NCBI GenBank assembly: GCA_012837395.1
Contig: DURF01000050.1
Span: 1-16,623 of the forward strand
Reading direction: 5' to 3'
From: Acholeplasma sp.
GTDB lineage: Bacteria > Bacillota_I > Bacilli_A > Acholeplasmatales > Acholeplasmataceae
DNA: 16,623 bases
Of this stretch, positions 1 through 5,837 are shown one piece after another. The notes under the pieces were generated by a model. That model worked only from the letters and a program-made list of their open reading frames with translations, was not told where the DNA came from and searched no databases. The stretch's first letter is position 1. Each line of letters starts with the position of its first letter. The position numbers were made by a program, and so were the translations under genes.

Positions 1-871
1 ATTCATGATATTTATTAATAAACACTTTATGACGTTTATTTAAAATAGAAGAAGCAATTATACCTTTTTTAGGAGCAAGTAATAATGTTAATATTAAAAT
101 TGAACTTAAGACAACTACAATAATTGGACCGGTTGGAAGACCACTTATTTTAAAACTAAAATAAGTTCCAAAGGCAGCGGAAATTGCCCCAAAAATACCA
201 GCTAAAATAAAATTAAGACTTAATTTGTTAGTCCAAATTCTTGCAGTAACTGCTGGTGCAATTAATAACGCTGACATTAAAACAACTCCGATTGCTCTAA
301 TAGATATAACAACAACTAAAACAGTTAAGAAAGTTAAAATAGATCTAACAATTTTTGTGTTAAATCCAAGACTAGTGTAAAAGTCTTCGTCGAATATAAA
401 TAGTTTTATATGACGCCAAAAGATAATCACTAATAAGATTGCAACAACTGAAGCAACAGAAATAATTAAGACATCTTGTTCCAACATTGTTGCTGCTTCA
501 CCAAAGATAAATTTAGATAAACCAGCTTTACCTGAACCAGTTAATAAACTTAATAAAACATTTCCAAACCCGAAAAAGGATGAAAGAATTAAAGCCATAC
601 TAGCATCAAATTTAACATTTGAATATTTTTTTATTAACTCAATTAATAACATTGAAATAACTGATGCAAACGTAGCTCCTAATAATAAAATTCCAATATC
701 TCTAGTATTAAATAACATAAACGCGATAACTACACCTGGTAGTGAAGCATGCGATAATGCATCACCAATTAATGCTTGTTTTCTTTGGGTCGGAAAAACT
801 CCAACCGCGCCTGCACTAAAACCTAATATTACAGTTCCGATTAATATTTTCAAAAAATAACTGTCAAACAT
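1..871 (-). CDS. Mn/Zn-type ABC transporter permease (ABC-3 family), 3' end cut off
   Basis: Membrane permease of a metal ABC importer of the ABC-3 (ZnuB/TroC/MntB) family, which moves Mn2+, Zn2+ or sometimes Fe2+ across the cytoplasmic membrane. About 290 residues are visible before the window edge. The start MFDSYFLKIL is followed by the family hallmark region QRKQALIGDALSHASLPG near residues 28-45, then repeated hydrophobic segments consistent with about eight membrane helices. The late motif ISIRAIGVVLMSALLIAPA is also typical. The ATG at 871 has an SD (AAGGAAG, 878-884 reverse) six bases upstream and overlaps the end of the ATPase gene by 8 bp, implying translational coupling. It is the last visible gene of a binding protein-ATPase-permease operon. 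Metal specificity cannot be read from this protein. Confidence 0.93.
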   Translation of the reverse strand, partial: MFDSYFLKILIGTVILGFSAGAVGVFPTQRKQALIGDALSHASLPGVVIAFMLFNTRDIGILLLGATFASVISMLLIELIKKYSNVKFDASMALILSSFFGFGNVLLSLLTGSGKAGLSKFIFGEAATMLEQDVLIISVASVVAILLVIIFWRHIKLFIFDEDFYTSLGFNTKIVRSILTFLTVLVVVISIRAIGVVLMSALLIAPAVTARIWTNKLSLNFILAGIFGAISAAFGTYFSFKISGLPTGPIIVVVLSSILILTLLLAPKKGIIASSILNKRHKVFINKYHE

Positions 872-1604
872 AGTTTTCTTCCTTAAGTTCAGTTAACTTA
901 TTATTTTTGAAAGTCTTTTCAATATTTTTTTCAGTAAAGACTTCATCAACTGAACCACTAGCAATAACTTTTAAATTTAGTAAAGTTGCCCAATCAAAGT
1001 ATTTAGGAACTGTGTCTAAATCGTGATGAACAACGATAACGGTTTTACCAAGCGATTTCAACTCTTTTAATATTTCAATAATTGCACGCTCGGTTTTAAT
1101 GTCAACACCTTGAAAAGGTTCATCCATAAAGTATATTTCTGCATCTTGAACTAACGCTCTAGCTAGAAAAACTCTTTGTTGCTGTCCGCCAGATAACTCA
1201 GAAATTTGACGATCTTTAAAACCTTCCATTCCAACCATTTTTAAAGCGTCATCCGTTAGTTTATAATCTTTTTTACTTAATTTTTTAAACCAACCGGCAT
1301 GACCATATCTTCCCATAGAGACAACGTCATAGACGGTTGTTGGGAAATCCCAATCAACACTACCTCTTTGCGGATCATATGCAATTTTACGATAAACTTC
1401 TTTGTATGATTGTCCTTCAAAACTTACGTTACCCGAAACAGGTTTGACTAAGTCAATCATTGCTTTTATAAGTGTTGATTTACCTGCTCCATTAGGACCT
1501 AGTATTGCAATTAACTTTCCTTTTGGAAAATTAACATCAATATCCCATAAAACGGGTTTCAAATCATAAGCAACCGTTAAGTCTTCTATTTTAATATAAT
1601 CCAT
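864..1604 (-). CDS. Mn/Zn-type ABC transporter ATP-binding protein
   Basis: Cytoplasmic ATPase that powers the adjacent metal permease; 246 residues, normal for the family. Walker A GPNGAGKST is at 36-44, the Q-loop Gln in YDPQRGSVDWDFPTT near 79, the signature LSGGQQQR at 137-144, Walker B with IYFMDEP at 157-163 and the switch His at 194. The stretch PQRGSVDWDFPTTVYDVV is characteristic of the Mn/Zn (MntA/ZnuC/TroB) branch. I chose the ATG at 1604 (MDYIKIEDL) over the in-frame ATG at 1631 because an AAAGGAG lies nine bases before it. The gene begins 4 bp after the binding-protein gene, ends in TGA and overlaps the permease start. All catalytic motifs are intact. Confidence 0.95.
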   Translation of the reverse strand: MDYIKIEDLTVAYDLKPVLWDIDVNFPKGKLIAILGPNGAGKSTLIKAMIDLVKPVSGNVSFEGQSYKEVYRKIAYDPQRGSVDWDFPTTVYDVVSMGRYGHAGWFKKLSKKDYKLTDDALKMVGMEGFKDRQISELSGGQQQRVFLARALVQDAEIYFMDEPFQGVDIKTERAIIEILKELKSLGKTVIVVHHDLDTVPKYFDWATLLNLKVIASGSVDEVFTEKNIEKTFKNNKLTELKEENYV

Positions 1605-1608
1605 AAAA

Positions 1609-2568
1609 TCACGCTCCTTTGGATTCATCAAAAGCTTTTAAAATAATATTTACATTTTTTAAATACATTTTAATATACGTATTATCATCATCACTATCAC
1701 CAAGAGAATCAGAATATAAGTTTCCACCAACAACGACATCATAACCATCTCTACTTAATGCTTCTTTAACAGATGTGATAGTTTCTACAGGAACTGATGT
1801 TTCAGGGAAAATTGCTTTAACGTTGTGTTCTTTTACAACACTAACAACCTCTCTAATATCAGAAGGAGAAACCTCATCTTCAGTTGATAAGCCTTGTAAT
1901 GAATAAACTTTAAAATCATATTTGTTTCCAAAATATTGAAACGCATCATGTGCCGTAATTAAAAACCTATCAGTATTTTCAATAGAACTAAGGTTTAATA
2001 TTATTTCTTCATTAAGGGTATTTAATTCAAGAAGATAGTTGTTTAAACGGCCCTCGTAATATGAAGCATTTGTATTATCTAGTTCTTTTAAAGCTTCAAA
2101 AACGTATTTTGCAGCTTCTTTATATAAATCAATATCAAACCAAAAGTGAGGATCGTAATTACCACCAAAGTTTTCATCTTCAATTAATAAAGACTTTAAC
2201 TCATCGCTTGATTCACTTAATATTTTATTTCCAATTGATAAAACAAATTTATTTGATTGTTTATCATAACTTTCAAAAATAGATGTCATTTTCCCTTCTA
2301 AATTTAATCCACTAACTAAAATCATATCAGCTTTATTAAGTGCTGTATAATCACTAGGTCTAGCTATATATTGGTGTGGGTCAATACCGGCCGCCATTAA
2401 TGCATAAACACTTACATTTTCTCCCCCAATTTCATTAGCCAAATCCGCCATAACGTTAGTTGTTGCAGTAATATTTATTTTATCTTCGATATATTGATAT
2501 CTCGGTTGACAGGAGACTAGTATTGCTCCAAATATAAAAACAATTAAAGTCTTTAATAGTTTTTTCAT
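1609..2568 (-). CDS. Metal-binding lipoprotein of the Mn/Zn ABC transporter (TroA/ZnuA superfamily)
   Basis: Extracytoplasmic solute-binding protein that captures Mn2+ or Zn2+ and passes it to the permease. The 319-residue product starts with a short basic and hydrophobic signal peptide and a lipobox AILVSC with Cys20, so it should be a membrane-anchored lipoprotein. The four expected ligands of cluster A-I are visible: His65 in GIDPHQY, His141 in YDPHFWFD, His207 in TAHDAFQYF and Asp287 in LYSDSLG. A His at the third position resembles TroA rather than the Glu of PsaA/MntC. The His-rich loop of many ZnuA proteins is absent, so specificity stays open. First gene of the operon; SD AGAGGAGG lies just upstream and the stop is TGA. 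Confidence 0.94.
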   Translation of the reverse strand: MKKLLKTLIVFIFGAILVSCQPRYQYIEDKINITATTNVMADLANEIGGENVSVYALMAAGIDPHQYIARPSDYTALNKADMILVSGLNLEGKMTSIFESYDKQSNKFVLSIGNKILSESSDELKSLLIEDENFGGNYDPHFWFDIDLYKEAAKYVFEALKELDNTNASYYEGRLNNYLLELNTLNEEIILNLSSIENTDRFLITAHDAFQYFGNKYDFKVYSLQGLSTEDEVSPSDIREVVSVVKEHNVKAIFPETSVPVETITSVKEALSRDGYDVVVGGNLYSDSLGDSDDDNTYIKMYLKNVNIILKAFDESKGA

Positions 2569-2584
2569 ATTTCCTCCTCTTTAA

Positions 2585-2604
2585 TTTTAAGGCATACCTT
2601 AAAA
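2585..2604. promoter_or_regulatory. Candidate metalloregulator operator (palindrome)
   Basis: TTTTAAGG-CATA-CCTTAAAA is a perfect 8-bp inverted repeat around four bases. It lies between the predicted start of transcription and the lipoprotein SD, where a bound repressor would block the operon. Many Mn/Zn importer operons are controlled by DtxR/MntR-family or Zur repressors that bind AT-rich palindromes of this size. No regulator gene is in the window, so which protein binds is inference. A weak RNA hairpin is the alternative reading. Confidence 0.6.
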
Positions 2605-2615
2605 ACTTTGATTAA

Positions 2616-2644
2616 AGTATATCACTTAAATTAAATTGTGTCAA
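2616..2644 (-). promoter_or_regulatory. Sigma-A type promoter of the metal transporter operon
   Basis: Read on the minus strand: TTGACA (2639-2644), a 17-bp spacer and TATACT (2616-2621). This is a consensus -35 with a near-consensus -10, 48 bp before the lipoprotein ATG. Transcription should begin near 2609, just before the palindrome at 2585-2604. The -35 bases also lie inside the divergent rsmA promoter region. Confidence 0.8.
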
Positions 2645-2667
2645 CAAAATACAATTTAAGGTATAAT
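2638..2667 (+). promoter_or_regulatory. rsmA promoter, divergent and overlapping
   Basis: A perfect -10 TATAAT at 2662-2667 lies 27 bp before the rsmA ATG. The -35 is poor: GTGTCA (2638-2643) with an 18-bp spacer, or TGTCAA (2639-2644) with 17. These are the same bases as the -35 of the minus-strand metal operon, so polymerases at the two promoters should compete. The expected start near 2674 leaves a leader of only about 20 nt. Confidence 0.65.
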
Positions 2668-2694
2668 AAATTATATGGAAAGAAAAGTGATAAT

Positions 2695-3477
2695 ATGAAT
2701 AAGCACAAAGCAAAAAAACATTTTGGTCAAAACTTCTTAACAGATAAAAACTTGCTTAATAAAATAGTTGAAGAAGCAGGTGTTGAAAATAAAGATGTAA
2801 TTGAAATAGGTCCAGGAATGGGAGCTTTAACTCAGTTTTTAGTTAAAGTTGCTAGTACAGTTACGGCTTATGAAATTGATCTGGATTTAAAACCAGTTCT
2901 TAATCAACTAGAAAAACATAATAACAATTTAACAGTAAAATATGAAGATATATTAAAAACAGATATTCCTAATGATAAAGTATATGATGTGGTTGCAAAT
3001 ATACCCTATAATATTACAAGTCCAATTATATTTAAATTATTAGAGAGTTCAAACATTAATTCTGCGACTCTAATGGTTCAAAAAGAGGTTTGTGATCGAA
3101 TTACTTCTAAACCAGGAACAAAAGACTATAACGCACTCACAGTAATTATTAATTATTATATGGAAGTTACTAAAGTAATGAATGTTAGTAAAAAGTTATT
3201 TAGACCGATTCCTAAAGTTGATAGTGCAGTATTTAAAATGAGAAGAAGAGAAAAAGAGTTAAATGACGATGAAGAAAAACTATTTATTGAAATTGTAAAA
3301 TCATCGTTTCATCAAAAACGTAAAACATTACTTAATAATCTATCATTTAGTTTTGAAGTAAATAAAGAAAAAATTAATGAGTTACTACAAAAATTAAATA
3401 TAAATTCAAATGAAAGAGCAGAAAACATAACTTTAGAACAATTTATTGAATTGACTAAAATTTGGAACAACATCTAA
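2695..3477 (+). CDS. rsmA: 16S rRNA (adenine-N6,N6)-dimethyltransferase RsmA/KsgA
   Basis: Dimethylates two adjacent adenines in the helix-45 loop at the 3' end of 16S rRNA using S-adenosylmethionine, a late 30S maturation step; loss gives kasugamycin resistance. The 260-residue protein has the family start motif HFGQNFL (9-15), the SAM-binding loop EIGPGMGALT (37-46), the acidic residues of YEID (59-62), the catalytic NIPY (102-105) and the substrate loop FRPIPKVDSAVF (169-180). The C-terminal helical domain carries FHQKRKTLLNNL. I take the ATG at 2695: a GTG at 2638 would extend the frame but lies upstream of the -10. The SD is weak (GGAAAG at about 2677). No clear terminator follows, so some readthrough into spoVG is possible. 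Confidence 0.96.
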   Translation: MNKHKAKKHFGQNFLTDKNLLNKIVEEAGVENKDVIEIGPGMGALTQFLVKVASTVTAYEIDLDLKPVLNQLEKHNNNLTVKYEDILKTDIPNDKVYDVVANIPYNITSPIIFKLLESSNINSATLMVQKEVCDRITSKPGTKDYNALTVIINYYMEVTKVMNVSKKLFRPIPKVDSAVFKMRRREKELNDDEEKLFIEIVKSSFHQKRKTLLNNLSFSFEVNKEKINELLQKLNINSNERAENITLEQFIELTKIWNNI

Positions 3478-3578
3478 AACCAAAAAAATATAAAAATGTA
3501 TAAAATTGAACAAAAAACTAAACAGACATCTCAAAAACAAAAAAACGCTATCATTTTTTTGAAAAAATTTGACCAAAA

Positions 3579-3608
3579 TTGGAATTAATTGCTTAGTTGT
3601 GTTATAAT
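3579..3608 (+). promoter_or_regulatory. spoVG promoter with extended -10
   Basis: TGT-TATAAT (3600-3608) is an extended -10 with a perfect hexamer. A TTGGAA (3579-3584) sits 18 bp upstream as a fair -35. Transcription would begin near 3615, followed by a GGAGGAG SD at 3631-3637 and the ATG at 3642. An imperfect CCAA-AA-TTGG palindrome (3573-3582) overlaps the -35; I attach no function to it. The rest of the 164-bp gap after rsmA is A/T-rich and otherwise empty. Confidence 0.7.
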
Positions 3609-3641
3609 CAAAGCATAATAAAACGGTTTTGGAGGAGAACA

Positions 3642-3932
3642 ATGCAAGTAACCAATGTTAGAATAAGACTGATAAATACTGAGGGAAGATTGAAAGCCGT
3701 CGGATCAATTACTTTGAATGACTCTTTTGTAGTTCATGATGTGCGCGTTTTAGAAGGCGAAAGGGGAATGTTTGTGGCAATGCCTAGCAAACAAATGCCT
3801 AATGGAATGTTTAGAGATGTCGCACATCCAATTAATACAGAGACAAGAAGTTTGATTGATTCTAAAGTATTAGAAGCTTATGAAGATTCATTAAAGGAAG
3901 CAGAAGTCGAAACAGTTGAAGAAGAGGAATAA
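3642..3932 (+). CDS. spoVG: SpoVG family nucleic-acid-binding regulator
   Basis: Small conserved regulator that binds DNA or RNA; in Bacillus it affects sporulation and septation, and in non-sporulating Bacillota and spirochaetes it acts as a global regulator. The 96-residue product has the full family core: [11 protein letters not shown] at the start, [38 protein letters not shown] and a C-terminal helix ending in an acidic tail. The start at 3642 is set by a strong GGAGGAG five bases upstream; the frame is open further up, but that extension overlaps the promoter. The last codons form the 5' arm of an intrinsic terminator. Presence of SpoVG does not by itself mean sporulation. Confidence 0.95.
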   Translation: MQVTNVRIRLINTEGRLKAVGSITLNDSFVVHDVRVLEGERGMFVAMPSKQMPNGMFRDVAHPINTETRSLIDSKVLEAYEDSLKEAEVETVEEEE

Positions 3933-3948
3933 ACCTCTTCTTTTTTTT
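3921..3948 (+). terminator. Intrinsic terminator overlapping the spoVG stop codon
   Basis: GAAGAGG (3921-3927), loop AATAAA, CCTCTTC (3934-3940), then eight T. The stem can grow by two A-T pairs (3919-3920 with 3941-3942). The 5' arm is coding sequence for the glutamate tail and the loop holds the TAA stop. It should separate spoVG from the following gene pair. Confidence 0.9.
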
Positions 3949-3957
3949 GAAAAAAAA

Positions 3958-3986
3958 TATGTTAAAATAAGTTGTTACTTAACATA
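3958..3986. repeat. Inverted repeat and weak promoter before the unknown gene pair
   Basis: TATGTTAA (3958-3965) and TTAACATA (3979-3986) form a perfect 8-bp inverted repeat with a 13-bp centre. The left arm overlaps TGT-TAAAAT (3960-3968), which resembles an extended -10 of the spoVG type; there is no good -35. It is the only promoter candidate between the spoVG terminator and the next gene, so the repeat could be an operator on it. Function is inferred from position only. Confidence 0.45.
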
Positions 3987-3997
3987 CAAGATAAAAG

Positions 3998-4474
3998 TTG
4001 ATAAAGGTGGTTAAAATTTTAAGTAAAAAGATAAATGAAATAGAACTTTTTGATATAGAAAACAAAGAGTATGTCTATATTGGTATTGATGATTATATAA
4101 AAATAGGCGTTGTTGAGAATTCAAGAATAACTATGAATGTTAAAATGAAAATATTTAAAAAGAGTAGTTTAATATCAAATTATGAAAAAACATTGTTTGA
4201 TACTAAGTTAGAAGATCTTTATAAACACTATAAAACAATATTAGAAAACTATGAATTTAATGCTCATAAACTATTATATTCAAATTATTTAAATGATTAT
4301 CTAGCTAGAAAAATCGTTTCAAAAACGGTAAATAGAATAGTTGATATTTTAAATGAGAAGTTTAATAATTATGACGTGCTCGTCTTTGATGTTGCTAATT
4401 TAAAATATCAGGATAAATTGATTAAACTAATTAATGAAAATTTTAAGACAAGAAAGTTGTATTTTTTGCAATAA
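3998..4474 (+). CDS. Hypothetical protein, first gene of an unknown pair
   Basis: I do not recognise the family. The product is up to 158 residues, rich in Lys, Asn, Ile and Tyr, without signal peptide, membrane segment or Cys. The first 60 residues look mostly beta-stranded, with alternating hydrophobic residues as in EYVYIGIDDYIKIGVV. A helical middle follows, then a strand-helix-strand end (DVLVFDVANL to KLYFLQ) like half of an alpha/beta fold. The start is uncertain: TTG at 3998 and GTG at 4007 lack an SD, while AAAGGTGG (4003-4010) would suit a rare ATT start at 4016; the first in-frame ATG is at 4135. Base composition is poorer in GC than the ribosomal genes. It ends 2 bp before the next gene, so the two are probably co-expressed. 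Confidence 0.75.
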   Translation: MIKVVKILSKKINEIELFDIENKEYVYIGIDDYIKIGVVENSRITMNVKMKIFKKSSLISNYEKTLFDTKLEDLYKHYKTILENYEFNAHKLLYSNYLNDYLARKIVSKTVNRIVDILNEKFNNYDVLVFDVANLKYQDKLIKLINENFKTRKLYFLQ

Positions 4475-4476
4475 AA

Positions 4477-5658
4477 ATGAAGATAACTGACTTTATGAGA
4501 AACATTAAAAAAGACGAGCAAAAACAATTAGTTGTTGAATTTGAAAAATCAGTTTTAGATTATTATTCAAAGGACAATTTTTTAAACCTATCTAACTTTG
4601 ATAATTTTGTTGTCGATTATTTGTTAGAAGATCAAATCGCTGAAATAAATCAATTGATTGATAATGGTAAGTTTACGATGTTAAATATTCTTAGAAGTAT
4701 CAAAAAGAAGTTGAATCCTAAATTTATAGTATTTAGAGATTGTGAAAATGGCTATGATGAGTTTTATTATAAACTGCGCACTATTTTTGAAAAGATATTA
4801 TTTGAAAACTATATTAGAAAACAATATGAAGAAATAGTATACCTTAACAAAGTTAAAAAAGTTCATTTAACAACACTGTTAAAATATAAAAAGAAAGTTT
4901 TGTATAACTTTATTGAAAAGGATGTTGAACAACATCTTAAAGAATTATCGTTAGATGGAAAAAAGCAAAGCAATTATTTAAAAGTAAAAGAAAGTTATAG
5001 TGAACTTGATTATTTAAATGATCAAATATTAGATTTAATATATTTGTTTAACGAAAACACATTTACAAATAAAGACGACATAATTAAAATAATTAACAAC
5101 AAAAAGTATAAATACATAATATTGCCATTTGAAATTAACGCTATTCACATAGTTAATGAAGTAAATGTAATAGAACAATTAAATGAAATATTGAAAAGCA
5201 TTGAAAGAGAAGATGAGTTTTATTTAATAACTCCTAAATTTAGTAGTTACAACCGGTATTTATATTGGTCGGTTTTGATATCGCAATTAAACAAACCAAA
5301 TTTAAAGATTGGAATTATATTAAATGAATATGAATTAATATATGAAATCGAAGAGGCACCTTTTACCAATTTGATTATAATTAACTATGATGAAATATGC
5401 GCAAACAACTATGAATTTAGATATTTTAAAGAAGATATTGAACAAAAAATGAGGCTTATTAAACAAATTGCCAAAGAAAATGATATTAAAGTAGTTGTTA
5501 AGTCAAATAATTTAAAAAATGAAACGATTATAGAGAAATTAATAATTATGGGGTTTAAATCGTTTATATATAATGAAAATCATTATAACCACGTTAAAAA
5601 ATCGGTTTTGAATTATATGTCGAGACGAGGTAAATATAGGTTGGAACTTAAAAAATGA
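4477..5658 (+). CDS. Hypothetical protein, possible degenerate relative of PTS Enzyme I (PtsI)
   Basis: A 393-residue soluble protein of unknown function. Residues 41-110 are helical and resemble the HPr-binding helical region of Enzyme I. Residues 230-380 follow its C-terminal PEP-binding barrel by eye: a strand-turn YLITPKFSS (249-257), LKIGIIL (276-282), LIIINYDEI (299-307), RLIKQI (326-331) and NETIIEKLIIMGFKSF (348-363), matching Enzyme I MFPM, IKIGMMVE, FFSIGTNDL, RLVKQV and DETAIPLLLGLGLDEF. The phosphohistidine motif GGRTSHSA, the active-site Cys of GMCGE and the exact metal ligands are absent, and it is about 180 residues shorter than Enzyme I, so catalysis is unlikely. It begins 2 bp after its neighbour with no SD, suggesting translational coupling, and ends in TGA. 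The homology is my own alignment, not a search. Confidence 0.8.
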   Translation: MKITDFMRNIKKDEQKQLVVEFEKSVLDYYSKDNFLNLSNFDNFVVDYLLEDQIAEINQLIDNGKFTMLNILRSIKKKLNPKFIVFRDCENGYDEFYYKLRTIFEKILFENYIRKQYEEIVYLNKVKKVHLTTLLKYKKKVLYNFIEKDVEQHLKELSLDGKKQSNYLKVKESYSELDYLNDQILDLIYLFNENTFTNKDDIIKIINNKKYKYIILPFEINAIHIVNEVNVIEQLNEILKSIEREDEFYLITPKFSSYNRYLYWSVLISQLNKPNLKIGIILNEYELIYEIEEAPFTNLIIINYDEICANNYEFRYFKEDIEQKMRLIKQIAKENDIKVVVKSNNLKNETIIEKLIIMGFKSFIYNENHYNHVKKSVLNYMSRRGKYRLELKK

Positions 5659-5677
5659 AAAAAACTTAGGAAAAACC

Positions 5678-5706
5678 TTGCAAAACAAATAAACTTGTTA
5701 TATAAT
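5678..5706 (+). promoter_or_regulatory. Main promoter of the S10-spc operon
   Basis: TTGCAA (5678-5683), a 17-bp spacer and a perfect TATAAT (5701-5706). It starts 20 bp after the preceding unknown gene and predicts transcription from about 5713. It is the only good promoter I see before the long run of ribosomal genes. Confidence 0.85.
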
Positions 5707-5712
5707 AAAACA

Positions 5713-5822
5713 GCTTATGTAAAAACAAAGCGGGCATAGATGTGGGAGGTTGCCGGCACGCGGATAGCCGTTGTCAGTGTATCGGGTTTTTCCACGGAGC
5801 AAGTTTATAAATAATTATAGGC
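5713..5822 (+). ncRNA. Structured leader of the S10 operon
   Basis: The 5' untranslated region is clearly richer in GC than the rest of the intergenic DNA. GUGGGA (5742-5747) can pair with UUCCAC (5790-5795), closing a domain. Inside it GGCA (5755-5758) pairs with UGUC (5772-5775), and CGG (5761-5763) with CCG (5768-5770) around an AUAG loop. No terminator-like U-run hairpin is present. S10 leaders in gammaproteobacteria bind L4 for autogenous control; that this leader does so is inference, and it need not be homologous. Confidence 0.6.
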
Positions 5823-5837
5823 GGAAGGAGAATAAAA

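Noticed and set aside
2061..2282. Plus-strand open frame inside the lipoprotein gene
   Set aside because: Shadow of the minus-strand gene; Leu/Ile/His-rich product with no family pattern.
2638..2694. Upstream GTG start for rsmA adding 19 residues
   Set aside because: The extension covers the -35/-10 region and has no family similarity; protein conservation begins at the ATG at 2695.
2675..2698. Seven-codon mini-ORF overlapping the rsmA start (ATGA)
   Set aside because: Its ATG lies at or next to the predicted transcription start with no SD; too short to support without data.
3554..3566. T-run followed by A-run (TTTTTTTGAAAAAA) as an rsmA terminator
   Set aside because: Stem would be only A-T pairs with almost no loop and no following T-tract; not a credible intrinsic terminator.
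3569..3574. TTGACC as the spoVG -35
   Set aside because: It is 28 bp from the -10, too far; TTGGAA at 3579-3584 has an acceptable 18-bp spacing.
3433..3642. Minus-strand open frame between rsmA and spoVG
   Set aside because: Low-complexity Phe/Leu-rich product arising from poly-A/T DNA and covering the spoVG promoter.
5663..5680. Terminator after the 393-residue unknown gene (TTAGG-AAAAA-CCTTG)
   Set aside because: Only three G-C/A-T pairs and no T-tract; transcription may run on into the S10 operon.
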